Shown: piece by piece, positions 26,876 through 39,389 of the stretch
Layout of the letters: every line of letters starts with the position of its first letter
Numbering within the stretch: the stretch's first letter is position 1
Origin: Wolfiporia cocos
Taxonomy: Eukaryota > Basidiomycota > Agaricomycetes > Polyporales > Phaeolaceae
Reading direction: 5' to 3'
NCBI GenBank assembly: GCA_029448655.1
Contig: JACCLO010000005.1
Span: forward strand, 2,232,001-2,296,000
Length of the DNA: 64,000 bases
Notes under the pieces: model-generated
The model's database searches: none
What the model was told of the DNA's origin: nothing
Seen by the model: only the letters and a program-made list of their open reading frames with translations
Made by a program: the position numbers and the translations under genes

Positions 26876-28450
26876 CTACACCCTCTGTACAGATCCCGCC
26901 ACGCTCGCGTTTCCAGTCGGGTACGGGGTTCCATACGTAGAGGCAGAGGCAGGAGAATAGGCGGAGGTGTGCGACCGGGAACGAAGAGTGCCGTTGTTGC
27001 TTCCGTTGTTGTTGCTGTTCCACGACTTCGGAGGGCGCAGATCAACCGAGGCCAACTGCTGACGAGCCGCCTTGAATTCCTGTTCCTCCAGCTGGTTCTG
27101 CGCGAGAATAGCCGCCTTCGCTTCGGCTTGTCGCTGCAACTCCGCCTCCGACTCGTCCGAAAGATAATCGGTGAACCCGCCGTCTGAAATGACCGTTGTC
27201 TCCGAGTTGCTCCCGCTGCTGCTGCTAGAGGCGCTTGAGATGCTCATGGACTCGAAGGACTTCTCCAGCGTGCTGTCGCGGCGTTGTGAAACAGATGGAG
27301 GAATACTCTGCCTCTCGGCCGTACGAGGTGTGGGATTAGCCAGAGGAGGCGAGTAGCGGCTGGAAATCTGGTTGCGTGTGGGAGCACTGAGAGGAGGCGA
27401 ATACCGGGTAGTGGTCTGGCTACGACGACGCTGGGGTTGAGCGTCCGGCGCGACTTTGTTCACGGACGGAAGGATGGACGAGAGTGAAGGACGTGAATCC
27501 ATGCTACGGCGCGAGAGCGAGCCCCCCAAATCCGCATTTCTATGGCCAGGAGAGTGCTGAGACGCGCCGGTTGACTCAGAGCGCTTCTCACTATGGTCAC
27601 GGTGGTCGGCGTTGGAGCGGCGCTGGCCGGGATATTGGTCTACGGCCGACCGATTGGGTAAAGAGGAGATAATTCCATCGCTATTACCATGCCCGTTGCG
27701 GGAAGTGAGCGGGGCGTTAGCCTGCTGAGGACTACCGCCGGAGCGGCCCCGACTGGGGATCGGCATGGTTTGAGTGCGCGTCGAAGCGCTCTCCACCCTC
27801 GGCGTGCCGGTAACCTGATAACTCGCCCTGCGCGACATCGAAGGTGCCTGCTGCGAGGAGATGCGCAAGCTCCCTATCGGAGACCCTCCGTTTTTGCTCG
27901 AAGTTACGCTCTCGAGCAGAGCCTTGATATCCGACGGGATGGGAATGTGGTGTACGATGCTGACTGCGTACCAGTCGGCGGCGCCTATGAGCTTCACTTC
28001 GTCCTGCCTGGGAGGGCGACAGCACCCTGGCCAACCCGGATTCTGATATCCACTTTGCATCTCGGTGGGGTTTGTAGCCGCCCACTGGATACCATGTTCA
28101 GAGATCGTGACAATCGCAGCAATATGCAAGTAATATACCTTGCAGAACCCGCAGCCCATAAACGTTTGAACTTTCATGGAGACCGTTAGACTGATTGTGG
28201 CACCATGTTGCATGGCGTCTCTCACCCTCTGCATTCTTCAGATAAACAACGTCGTGCCTTGGGTGCTGCGCACGGTTGCGACATATCTCTTTGATGTGTG
28301 GGCACCTACATGGTAAGCAAAAGATCGGCGCCCTTGATCATTGAAACGATGTACAAAGGTGGTCTACCTCACGGCGCTGACCGGCTTGAAGACCTTGCAC
28401 ATGGGGCAACTACTCGTTGCCTGATCAATCGAGCCATGCGCATAGCACAT
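26876..28450 (-). CDS. Unidentified Cys-rich protein with Ser-rich tail
   Basis: I do not recognise this protein. The start ATG 28450 opens MCYAHGSIDQATSSCPMCKV; three small exons add CPHIKEICRNRAQHPRHDVV, GCGFCK and WAATNPTEMQSGYQNPGWPG followed by two adjacent Cys. The pairs CxxC (CPMC), CPHIKEIC, CxxC (CGFC) and CC plus several His suggest a small zinc-binding module. The last exon (about 28000-26876, roughly 375 codons) starts with a folded-looking stretch (DEVKLIGAADWYAVSIVHHI, PIPSDIKALLESV) and becomes a Ser/Arg/Pro/Gln-rich disordered tail with a repeated RYSPPL motif (RYSPPLSAPT, RYSPPLANPT) and a helical Glu/Ala/Gln segment (EAELQRQAEAKAAILAQNQL) near the end. Splice sites are canonical but unconfirmed. 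Probably nuclear or cytosolic; no signal peptide or membrane helix. Confidence 0.65.
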
Positions 28451-28956
28451 CGTACGAGTTTAGGTAGCGAACGGAGAGTATGATGGTCGAATTTGAGCAA
28501 GGTACACGCTATAAGAGGGGAGTAAGGGTGTTTCTGCTGAGAAAGAACTGGAAGAAGGCATATGGATACGGTTCCTTTTCACTTCGCTGATCAAGTGCAT
28601 TTAGGCGGATCAGGACTTTTCGATAATCCATGCCGGTGACAGAGGGAGCAGGGCGGGTTTGGACGACTCGCGGACGACCGTAGCTAGCGGTCATGGTGGT
28701 TACATGCAGCCGTTGCCTCACAGTGCTTCGTTCTCATCTCCCTCCTGCCTCGAGGCTGCATCGTGGTGTTTGAGCTCATTGACACGGATCAGTTAAGTCC
28801 CAGATGCGATATTCCAGGCTGACCAGCTAATCCTATTTTAGACATATGCACCAAAATACTTCCGAATCTATGACGCGCTCCGCGCGTCCATCAAGCACCG
28901 CATTCATTCGTACCGTCATCTGAACCGCTAGCGCTCGAAGTGGCGCACTCGTTAGC
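28451..28956. promoter_or_regulatory. Divergent promoter region of the Cys-rich gene and NCS1
   Basis: About 505 bases. A minus-strand open frame at 28509-28721 could be an upstream exon or leader of the Cys-rich gene, but it ends in a stop before that gene's ATG, so I leave it out. Confidence 0.4.
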
Positions 28957-29755
28957 ATGGGGAAATCGCAGAGTAAACTATCGCCAGAACAACTGGCCGA
29001 CCTCCAGAAACATACCTATTGTGCGTCCCCAACTCCGCTACGTTGTAGAGCCATTTGCTGACCCAACGCAGTCGATAAGCGGGAACTACAGCAATGGTCT
29101 GCCAATTGCTACTCGGCTGCGCGACATGGCACTGATACAGTCATTTCTGCTGCGACAGGTACAAAGGCTTCCTGAAAGACTGTCCGTCAGGTCAATTGGA
29201 TAAAGCTGAGTTTGGCCGAATATACAAGCAGTTCTTCCCGTTTGGAGACCCTGGCGAATTCGCCGAGTATGTCTTCAATGTATTCGATGAGAATAAGAAC
29301 GGAACAATCGACTTCAAAGAGTTCATCTGCGCCCTCAGCGTCACGAGCAGAGGCAGATTAGATGAGAAGCTTAAATGTACGCGTGGCGCTGCTTCATTAA
29401 AGCACTTTGATACTGATATTACGTGGCAACGTGATAGGGGCCTTCCAGCTGTATGACATTGACGGCAATGGCTACATCACCTACCAGGAGATGTTACAGA
29501 TTGTCCAGTCAATATACAAGATGACAGGTTCAATGGTGAAACTTCCCGCGGACGAGGACACGCCGGAAAAGGTAGGCACCACATTTGCTTGCCCTTTTCA
29601 AATCTTTGACAGCCCCGAAGCGCGTTGACAAGATATTTCGGAACATGGACCGTGACAAGGATGCACAGCTCAACTATGAGGAGTTCGTCGAGGGTAGCAA
29701 ACAAGACCCCACCATTGTCCAGGTATTGTCTGAACTCTACGAGGATAATCAGTAG
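28957..29755 (+). CDS. Neuronal calcium sensor 1 / frequenin
   Basis: EF-hand protein of the frequenin family; in yeast Frq1 activates the phosphatidylinositol 4-kinase Pik1 at the Golgi. Start ATG 28957 ([20 protein letters not shown]) with a Gly-2 myristoylation signal. Four EF-hands: the first degenerate, then loops starting [24 protein letters not shown] and [12 protein letters not shown] with complete calcium-coordinating residues. The block [20 protein letters not shown] is the family core. The C-terminus ends [11 protein letters not shown] with stop 29753-29755. Four or five introns, including about 29020-29072 and 29378-29436, restore continuity ([18 protein letters not shown]). About 190 residues, as expected. 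Confidence 0.95.
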
Positions 29756-30093
29756 CATTGACGCTTTGACCAGGCCCTATCCTTATACGACGGTCTCGTA
29801 TAGTCATATCCTTTCGCACAATTGTCATAATTGGTGCATTCTGACACAGCGCTGGCTCCGATGCTGTACAGCCGATCTTTTCCAACTTCATTAGCGTAGG
29901 AGTGGACCCGTAGGGCTAAGCATGCATACAAAGCTTGCGACTGCAATGCTACCTGGACATGACGTGGTCAATATTGAGGGTGTAGGAACACAATGTATAT
30001 CAGTCAGTGTAGAGCGAATGTACCAGTAATAGCTAATCATTCTCCGGAACTTACGGCAGTCGTACAAATATAGACTCGAGATGATTCGTTCGG
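29756..30093. other. Convergent 3' spacer
   Basis: About 340 bases between NCS1 (+) and EMC3 (-) stop codons. Nothing recognised. Confidence 0.4.
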
Positions 30094-31190
30094 CTAACGC
30101 AAAGTGTCGGGCGGCAGTCGGCCGTATTTGTGCAGGATAGTCGTCTCAATGTCTTTACCGACCCAAGAGTACAAGCCCTCAGCAAATTCGAGGTTGTCTC
30201 GTTCCGCTTTAAACAGTTTATTGAAATCTTGTGCCTGCGGCGGTTGGGGAGCAGCAGCAGCCGCGGCAAAGGGAGTGGTCATATCGCGAGAAGAGTCGGC
30301 AGCTGCACGCGATGAGAGCTCGTTGACATAAAAGGGAAGCTGCCACGGAGCGTACTCACAGTTGTCACTTCCAAGAATTAGCCGGTACAGCCCGTTGAGG
30401 CCGAAGAAGTTGAGGAAGTACCACGACAACGATGAGACCCATCTCACGTCCATGTCGGGTGTCTCTATGCCACGCTGCAGCATCGACTTGAAACCGAGTG
30501 TCAAAGGAAATGGTAGCTTGACTGCGTTACAGATATCGTCAAAGCATGATCATAACATTTGGGAGGGAACGACTTACTGAGCACGAAACCCTGGAAGAAG
30601 AAATTGATCCACCCCATGATAATCATCTGTGGCACCATCATAACCATTTGAGTCTTCATTCCGGCCATCATACCGTCCATTTGGCTAGGGTCGGTAAGTG
30701 GGTTCGGAGGGACAGATGGCGCGTCACTCTTGGGAGGACCGTCCTTCAGATACGTCCCATTGGTAAACGCCTGCGACAAATGTTGAGATATGGACTGGTA
30801 GAACGTCGGTGGTATTGGAGATCGTGAGGACGTGGTTCGAAGAATCTGCGCGCGGATAAGGGCACGTCTGCGCTTGGAAGATCAGACGCGTTATGTGTAC
30901 ACGGTGTTCACTCACTGTTCACGGATTGCAGCTCGCGTTTGTTTTTTCGGAGGAGACTGTAGAAGAAGCACAACATAATGTCTCAATATTCCGACCAGAA
31001 TCTGGGATGTCATTAGCTTAATCGTTCATCCAGAGTGATTGTATGGCTCACCATGACCACCGTGATTGGGAAGAGCACCCAATCCCGGATTTGCGGATCG
31101 AGATACAGAGAGACACTTGTCAACAGCACCAGATTAGTTCCTATATTGAAGTTTGCATAAGGGCAAGAGAACATACGCAGAGCTCGGCAT
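30094..31190 (-). CDS. EMC3: ER membrane protein complex subunit 3
   Basis: Oxa1-superfamily insertase subunit of the EMC, which inserts tail-anchored and multipass proteins into the ER membrane. Exon 1 is MPSSA (ATG 31190), then VSLYLDPQIRDWVLFPITVV, VGILRHYVVLLLQ, KTQMVMMVPQMIIMGWINFF with the Met-rich groove helix, then SMLQRGIETPDMDVRWVSSL, SWYFLNFFGLNGLYRLILGS and a C-terminal helix (FNKLFKAERDNLEFAEGLYS). Stop 30094-30096. An Ala/Pro tract (PFAAAAAAPQPPQAQDF) lies before the last helix. The protein is about 320 residues, slightly longer than yeast Emc3. The start lies only 189 bases from the divergent helicase gene. Confidence 0.93.
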
Positions 31191-31379
31191 CCTGTTTTCA
31201 AGACGGTAACGAGCTGAAGCCTGACCTTGCGAGAGTGACGGCGTCGGTGATCGAAGATGATCGAGCGCTTGACGCGACGCGACGCCCGCGCCGGAGCCGC
31301 GCTGCTGACTGGAGCTCCTACTACACGTATTAATATTGGGCTTGTGCTACGGCTGGCGCATCTCTCCCGAACATAGGTG
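31191..31379. promoter_or_regulatory. Compact bidirectional promoter (EMC3 / helicase)
   Basis: Only 189 bases separate two divergent start codons. The segment contains a GC-rich stretch with repeated CGACGCGACGCG-like bases (about 31268-31290). Shared promoter is inferred from geometry. Confidence 0.5.
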
Positions 31380-34300
31380 ATGTCTGGAATTCAAGCGCAT
31401 CTGAACTTTCTGGTTGGCGCAGGCGAGGAACTGCCTGACAACGACAAGCGCGTGCTGGACGAGTGGATTAGGTAGCTCCATGCTCGTCGGTGCACATAGC
31501 TGGAAGCCCTGACATGCATGCAATGTAGGATTTCCGGATATTTGGAAGATGAGGATGTAGGCCCTTTGGAGCTGGACACTGATGAACCAGCCGAAGCCAA
31601 TGCGAACTCGATACTTGATGTTTACCAAGGCCAGGATGTCCTACGGGATGCCGTACACTCTTCCATAGTGTCTGAAATACTCTTGTATGTAGTTCATCAA
31701 TCAATCATATGCCACACATCAATCTTATGCTCTGTGCGACGCCTAGGAAACCGGAGCTTGAGCCACTACTGCCAAGTCTTTCATCTATATTGGCATCATC
31801 TCGCCCCGATGAAGCAATCTCAGAGGAGCTAGCTGAAATGATTGGCTTCGACAAAATTGAGCTCGTGATGAAAATTCTAGCGAACCGTGCAGCAGTGGTG
31901 CAAGAAGTGAGCACCTCTTTCCCGGAAGTGGATGAAAATACTCACACCATCAAGATCAATAACCATCTGCGTAAGCCGTCTACGGTCCCGTCACCTGTAG
32001 GGAAAGATGCAATGTCAGGAAAAGCAGGTAGGCCTCGGTGATTCCCCTGATCTAGTTCAGGATTGAGCACTATCGAGAACAGTCGGCCTTAACCTACAGG
32101 GTGCTAAACTTCGACTTGAGGAATCGCTACGCGCCAATGCTGAGCGCCCTCTCTTTACGGGGACAGCCGTACGCTGATCTTTTTACCATGTTATGCCTAT
32201 CTATTAAAATGAAATGAGACCAGCAAGATACTCCGGAAATCCTGCCCAATGTATACACGTCTTCGTCTATGGCTCAAGGCAACATCTTGTCCCACCTCGG
32301 TACCAGATATATGCTGCCTCTAGGGACTGTTCGGAAAGACCACGAAGTAAGTGAACTCATGCATATCGGGCATAATTAATCATCTTTCGCTAGGAATATG
32401 AGGAAGTAATCGTGCCGCCTGCGAAGGCTGTCCGACCACGCGCAACGGAACGTCTTATTCCGGTCTCCGAGCTAGATACCCTTGCCAAAGGCTCCTTCTC
32501 CGTAAGTAATCCTTACGTATTTACTGCTTGCGTACTGAAGCTACATGATGTTCTGTAGGGATATACTACTCTCAACAGAATACAGTCCATCGTATTTCCC
32601 ACTGCCTACCAATCGAATGAGAACATGCTTGTATGCGGTTAGTTGTATGCCGTTGCTAACGCTCGGTAATTCCTGACGTTGTTATAGCACCTACCGGAGC
32701 AGTCAGTGTTCCCATTGACTGGCCGTTTGTGCATATTGTGGCTTAGATGTTTTTGTGGCCAATAGGGAAAAACTGATGTAGCAATGCTCGCAATCCTCCG
32801 AGTACTTGCTCAACATTGTTCATCAACAGCTAATGCATCCCTACTGACCTCTACGCTCAAACGAGACAAGTTCAAGATCATCTATGTGTGAGTTTAGGGA
32901 TATTTGCGATCGTTGCATAGTTATTCTACATCTCGTGCAGGGCACCCATGAAGGCACTTGCCTCTGAGATTGTGCGCAAACTCGGGAAACGGTTGCAATG
33001 GCTATCTATAAGCGTGCGAGAACTCACCGGTAAGCACTCACACGACTCACTCACATTTCTGTCCTGATGCTGGGGCAGGTGACATGCAGATGACGAAGGC
33101 CGAGATTGCTGAGACGCAAATCATAGTTACGACACCAGAAAAGTGGGACGTTGTCACTCGCAAGCCTACTGGCGAGGGTGAACTTGCATCGGCAAGTCGT
33201 TTAGAGAATTCTGCTACGTTTTGAAGGCTTGACTTCGACATGACATATATTAGAAAGTCAGACTTCTGATCATCGACGAGGTTCATTTACTAAACGATGA
33301 GCGTGGTGCTGTCATCGAGACAATTGTCGCTCGCACTCTACGTCAAGTGAGTGGCTTACTTCTGATATCGTGCATAACTGAGGCATGCCTAGGTTGAGTC
33401 CAGCCAAAGTGTTATCCGCATAGTCGGACTTAGCGCCACTCTGCCCAACTACCGCGACGTAGCGGATTTCCTGTGGTATGTATTTCTGCGCGGATAACAC
33501 ATCGCGCCTATCCCGATCCAAAATGCAGTGTCAACCCCTACACTGGATTGTTTTTCTTCGATTCCTCCTTCAGGCCAGTCCCTCTCGAACAACACTTCAT
33601 TGGCGTGAGAGGAAAGCCTGGGTCGCAGCGGGCCCGTAGGAACCTAGACAAGATAACATTCGATAAGGTTGCTGAGTTAGTACGCGAAGGACACCAAGTC
33701 ATGGTCTTCGTCCACGCGAGGAAAGAAACGGTTAAGACCGCACTCGCGCTCCAGGAAGACGCCACCGCGCAGGGAATGCTGGATGACTTCAGTTGTCAAG
33801 ATCATCCCCAATTTGAGCTATTCCGCCAAGACATCTCACGGTCAAGAAATAAGGAGATGAGGCAACTATTTGACAACGGTTTTGGAATTCACCATGCTGG
33901 AATGCTACGATCTGACAGGAACATGATGGAGCGGATGTTTGAGGCGAGGGCGATCAAGGTATGCCGGTAGTCGGAAGCTGTGGTATGGATTCATTAACAT
34001 GCGCGTAGGTCTTGTGTTGCACTGCAACCTTGGCATGGGGTGTCAATTTACCTGCTCATGCAGGTAGGTCTCTTATTATGGATATAGGAGATACAATGAT
34101 CACATACAGGTGACTAGTTTTGATAAAGGGAACTCAATTATACGACAGTGCAAAAGGTGCATTCGTCGATCTCTCTGTGTTGGATGTTTTGCAGGTATTC
34201 GGTCGAGCCGGTAGACCTGGCATGGAGGACAGCGGCGTTGGCTATATTTGCACCGCCATTGACAAGCTCGACCAATATCTTGACGCGGTCACTTCACAGG

Positions 34301-37300
34301 TGAGTCATATCTCTTACAAGGCGTAGTCTGTGTTCTCATTGATCTTCTGCAGAATCCAATTGAGTCGAAGTGAGCTCTAAATGACTGTCCCTCACTGCAG
34401 CTACCTGAAAGTGACCAATCCCAGGTTCGTTGCTGGAATGGTCGATGCGCTCAACGCCGAGATTTCTTTGGGCACGGTAGCCAACGTCCATGACGCTGTC
34501 CAGTGGGTTGGTTATACCTATTTGTTCGTTCGTATGCGCAAAAATCCTCTCCAATATGGTAAGTTCCCTGCATCAAGGCAAGGGCTTCAGCCACCTCACG
34601 AGAGAACAGGTCTTACAAGAGAACAAGTCATGGAAGATCAAAACCTGCTCATTAAGCGCGACGAATTGGTCGCGGAAGCCGCCAAGATACTTTCCAGAGC
34701 GCAGATGATCACTTTGGATCCAGAAAGTAGAAGCTTCACAATCACAGACCTTGGCCGCATTGCTGCCAAGTATTACATCCGATGTGCCACGATCGAGATC
34801 TTCAACGAAGAGTTCAGTCGAAGAATGACCGAGGGATTGATACGCAAAATGACCCAGGCTGATGTACTGCACATGCTCAGCTTGAGCAAAGAAGTAAGCA
34901 GCCATCGCCCTTCCAAAAACACATATGCTCACTTTCTCCAGTTCGAACAAATTCAAGTCCGGGACTCGGAGGAGAACGAACTAAAGATGCTCTCGCAATC
35001 AAACATGACACCTTGTGAGGTGAAAGTGAGTATGCCCATTTGAAGTAGATGGAACCAGTTTCAATATATACATAGGGTGGCATAGAAACAAGTCAAGGCA
35101 AAGTCAGTATCCTGCTTCAAAGCTACATTTCAGGGTACCGCCCAGATGACTTCGCCCTTGTCTCAGATCAAGCGTATGCTGCCCAGAATGGGGGGCGAAT
35201 CGTGCGGGCTCTACTGGAGATTGCCATAAGCAACAAATGGGCAAATGTCAGCGCAGTGCTTATGGGAATGAGCAAGGCTATTGAGAAACGTCTATGGCCC
35301 TTTGATCATCCACTGAAGCAATTTAGTCTAAAGGCGGCAGTTCTGCATAATGTCGAGGCATGGGCCGACGATCATTCCATGACAGAGCTGGCATCTATGA
35401 ATGCCTCCGATCTAGGAAAGCTCGTCCGACTCAACGAGCACCACGGGTCAGCAATCCGAGAGGCGGCTACGCAATTCCCTACTGTGCAGATCACGTACAA
35501 GTTACGCCCACTCGGCTTTGATGTCCTCAAAGTGGCAGTGCAGATTCAGCGGCGATTCAAATGGAGCTCGAGAATACATGGCCTCGTGGAGCCATTCTGG
35601 TTGTGGGTCGAGGATCACGAAGGTCTCACCATCCTACAGCTGGTTCATCTCATATTCCGACAGAGCACTGAGGTGCTAAACGTGGACTTCATAATCGCAA
35701 TCCCCGGTGGGAGACCGCCCCCTTCAGTCAAGATATGGTTCGTCTCTGATAAATGGATGGGCGCTGAAGACGATGTATCAATTCCTCTGGATGGTTTGAT
35801 TATGCCCACTTCTTCCGACTCTCATACGCCTCGTTTGGACATACCCTTCCTATCCCTCTCGGCTCTGCATCAAGCTGATTTCGAGAAGACTGTATCTTCA
35901 CGATTGCATGATCTCAACGCCTTACAGACACAATCCTTTTGGAGTCTTGTAAAGACTAGATATCACGCATTGCTTTGCGCGCCAACGGGTTGTGGCAAAT
36001 CTGTGATTGGCCAGATGGTCTTGTGGTAAGTTCCTTACCAGGCATATGCACAAGATCCTAATCGATGTCTTGCAGGCAAACACTGCAAAATGCGGCCCCC
36101 GACTCCTGGGCTATCATCATTTCTCCAGGACTTTCTCTCGCGTCTGAACTTATAGCAGATATGCAGCTGGTCGCACGAGCGATCAACGTTGAGGTGGAGT
36201 TGGCCTCAAGTGAAACCCTCTTTGACCGATCCCCCGGAAAGAGAGTGCGCGTGGTGACTGCGACCGATCTACTTACTGCCCTTTCACGGAGTCGCACTAC
36301 ACATGCCAACTACTCCGGTCTGCGACTCGTCCTTTGCGAAAACCTGGAACTTCTTGATTCAGCCTATGAACTTGCCACCTCATTGTTATTGTATGCCACT
36401 CAAGCGTTTCCAGTGCGCTTCGTTGGTCTCTCGAACTCCCTTAACGACCCATCAGATCTTGCTGCGTGGCTAGGCGTCGATCCCATGGCACTGCACAGTT
36501 TCCGTCCAAGAGACCGTGACCAGTCAGTAACGCTTCATACCCAGACGTTCACCATCCATCACTCCGCCGCATTATTCAAGGCAATGGCAAAGCCTGTTCA
36601 CATGGCTATTCAGGAAACCCCTAGCGAGCCGGCCATAGTATTTGTACCATCTCGTAACATGTGTATCACCGTCGCGCGGGATCTCATTACACAATGTGCT
36701 CTCGAGACAGGAACGGATCGAGGATACCTTCCTGACCATATCGGGGCGGAGCAGCTAGAGCAATACATACTACAATTGCAAGACCGCACGCTTGTCGATA
36801 TCGTCAATCGCGGTGTTGCAATTTTTCACGAAGGAATCTCGAAAGCGGATAGCCACGTTATACTCAAGCTGTACGCCGAGGGTCTGGTCCGTGTACTCAT
36901 CGTACCCCGGAGCTCATGCTGGATGCTCCGCGTGCGCGCCGCCACCGTTGTGGTGATGGGGACGCAGTACCTGTGGGTCATGGGTGAAGAACGACAAGTG
37001 CGAAATTACAGCCTGGAAGAGCTTGTCCGTATGCAAGGCCGGGCAGTCCGTCACGACGAAGCAGGGCATTTCTACTTATTGTGCCAAGCAGAAAGCAAAG
37101 ACACCTTTGTCCATTTCTTGACCGACGGTTTGCCTCTAGAGTCCAAACTGCTGGAGACAAATGTTCTACGAAATTGGTACTGCTACAGGCGGAAGGACGG
37201 TAGCATTGCAGATAAGCAGCAGGCAGTCGACATGCTGTCCTTCACCTTCCTCGCGCGACGGTTAAGCAGCAATCCGATGTACTACGATGGGTCCTCGACG

Positions 37301-37369
37301 TCGCTCAATGAGCTACTCTCGCGGGTAGTGGATAGTCTAGAAGCCGAGGTTGACGATGCAGGTAGTTAG
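31380..37369 (+). CDS. Slh1/ASCC3-like Ski2 helicase with degenerate second cassette
   Basis: Large RNA helicase of the Ski2-like family; in yeast Slh1 is part of the RQT complex that splits collided ribosomes. Start ATG 31380 ([20 protein letters not shown]). Cassette 1 is canonical: [40 protein letters not shown] (motif I), [19 protein letters not shown] (DEVH), [16 protein letters not shown] (III), [47 protein letters not shown] (VI), then a Sec63 module (about 34430-35800). Cassette 2 keeps a Walker A (CAPTGCGKS) but has [12 protein letters not shown] in place of DEx[10 protein letters not shown] in place of SAT, and [12 protein letters not shown] for motif VI. The protein ends at 37369 just after the winged-helix start ([12 protein letters not shown]), with no second Sec63 module. 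About 16 introns lie in the first 4.7 kb; the last exon is 1.3 kb. Confidence 0.9.
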
Positions 37370-37500
37370 GAGGCAATCAGATAATCCATTGAAATAGTGA
37401 GCAAGAAGTGGACAGATAAGTAGCTACAACTACGGTATAATTTCGAGTACGTCTAGTTCGTTTTGCAACCTCTAGGAAGGAGCAGCATGTCTGCAACCCA

Positions 37501-39389
37501 TCACTGCAAGAATTTGCGGAGAGCTTGCAGACGTTCGGCTGCCAGATTCAACGTATCGACATCTTTGCAGAACGCAAAGCGAGCATAATTCTCTCCTATT
37601 GAACAGTGCTCTTCGCAGTAGAACTTCGCCAAAATTAGTGAGTGAAGCCTCATGGGATTGTTGAGGTTGACTTACCTCGCTCACAGGGATTGACGATACT
37701 CCGACCTCCATTGCAATAAACCAGCATGCCCTATAGTCAACGATATCAGAAAATGGCAATGTAGAAGGTGCAGTCACTGACTTGAAGTCTCGGCCCCTGC
37801 CGTGCAGACTCTTGGGGAATGGGTAATCATCTGGCCACTTTACGGACGAGATATCCTGAACGCGACGTGAGAAACGGCTTCGCAGTGACTGCCCACATCA
37901 AACCTACCAGAAGCACGAAGTAGCTACCCTCAGGTTGCGAATATGTCATGCCAAGTCTGTCAAAGGCCGCGGTCAAGGTCAGACGCCTCTCGTCATATTC
38001 TTTGACAGTCTGTTGCAAGTATCCCCGTTCTTTCACTTGCTCAAGCCCCGCGGCGGCTGCTTCCTGAAGAGGGGAGTTTGTGCAGAACACAATTCGGGTG
38101 GTGGCGGCCAATGTGGGTCTAATGATGGACGCTGGACCAATGAGCCAGCCTACGCGCCAACCCGTCGCGGAGAACAGTTCTGAAACGCGGATCGATGTGA
38201 GCGCATGACGGCAAACGGACGCCTGCGTTTGTCAACGTACTGCCAGCTGACCCGACGGTAACAGTGCGATCCCACATCCCCGGGAGGGTAGCGATACGCA
38301 CATGCTCCTTGCCGTCGAAAACGAGGAAGTCATACTACGCCCATGAAACATGTTCAGAGAAAGACCAGCGAGTGATGCCGAAGAGCCGCCTCGTACCACT
38401 TCGTCGGACATAACGAGAAGGTTGTGCTTCTCTGCCAGCGCTGCAATTTTCTCGAGTTCTTCTCGCGTGAACACCTTGCCCACCGGATTATGGGGAGTGT
38501 TAACAATGATCATTTTGGTCCGCGGTGTGATCGCTCGCCTACAAAGACAATCAATCCCGCGTACAGGGAAAGCAAATCATGCATACTCAAGCTCATCGAA
38601 ATCGATGATCCAATCGTTGCTAGTTGGCTTGGCGCTTGTCATCTTGGGATGTAGGGGGACATATACCGGAACGCCTCCATTGAAAGTGACTGAGGGGAGG
38701 TACTGGTCGAAGAACGGCTCAAACATTATCACTTCGTCTCCAGCCTCCAGGAACGCAGTGAACACAGAATATTGTCCTAACCGCGAGAGTCATACATTTG
38801 CGGGTTCCGCAAGGTACATGATTCATAGGTGCTCACCTTCGTTCGCCCCACTTGTTACAAGGATCTCTGACTCAACATCGAGATCGCGACCAAGCTGAGG
38901 CCCATAGAGGTTCTTGATTGCCTGACGAAGACGCATCCTGCCCTTCGGGTGAGAGTAATGGTTTGGACCGACATCGTTCAACGCAATCTCCGCAGCTTCC
39001 GTTACCCACGCCGGAGGAGCGAAGTTCATATACCCCTGCCCGAGGTTGAGGCAATCTGGTGGCAAGTTCGCAGCACTATGTCCAAGTTAATGCCGTACGA
39101 CTCGCAAAGGCCGTCACACGACCCACTTGAAGATGGACCACACGTCCTCTGCCAGTGCCCGACCCTCCTTGAGTCGCGACGAGAAAGGAATTAGGTTGGA
39201 ACGGTCTTGTTTCTTGGCCCCGTTAACGCCATTCAGACTATGGACGCCGTTCGCGCCATTGACTGGAGTGGATGCAGCCGGAGACATGGTAGCTTGCGCA
39301 GAAGTCCGGAAAGTGCGAAGAGGGAGGCCCAATGGCGCAGATCGCAGGGCGCACGGTCGAGTCAGAGGCAAAGCTCGGTATAGTAGCAT
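37501..39389 (-). CDS. Kynurenine aminotransferase / cysteine-S-conjugate beta-lyase
   Basis: Fold type I PLP aminotransferase (yeast Bna3-like), converting kynurenine to kynurenic acid. The ATG at 39389 opens MLLYRALPLTRPCALRSAPL, an Arg-rich mitochondrial-type presequence; an internal Met (MSPAASTPVNGANGVHSLNG) could give a cytosolic form. Then NLGQGYMNFAPPAWVTEAAE, NHYSHPKGRMRLRQAIKNLY, ILVTSGANEG, FEPFFDQYLPSVTFNGGVPV, MIIVNTPHNPVGKVFTREEL, LLVMSDEVYDFLVFDGKEH and SAGK/LFSATGWRVGWL with the PLP lysine completed across an intron. C-terminus: ENYARFAFCKDVDTLNLAAE to LRKFLQ, stop 37501-37503. Convergent with the helicase gene at 131 bases. Confidence 0.92.

Noticed and set aside
27484..28189. 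Plus-strand frames opposite the Ser-rich tail gene
   Set aside because: Mirror of a low-complexity coding exon; minus strand is longer and extends through introns into a Cys-rich module.
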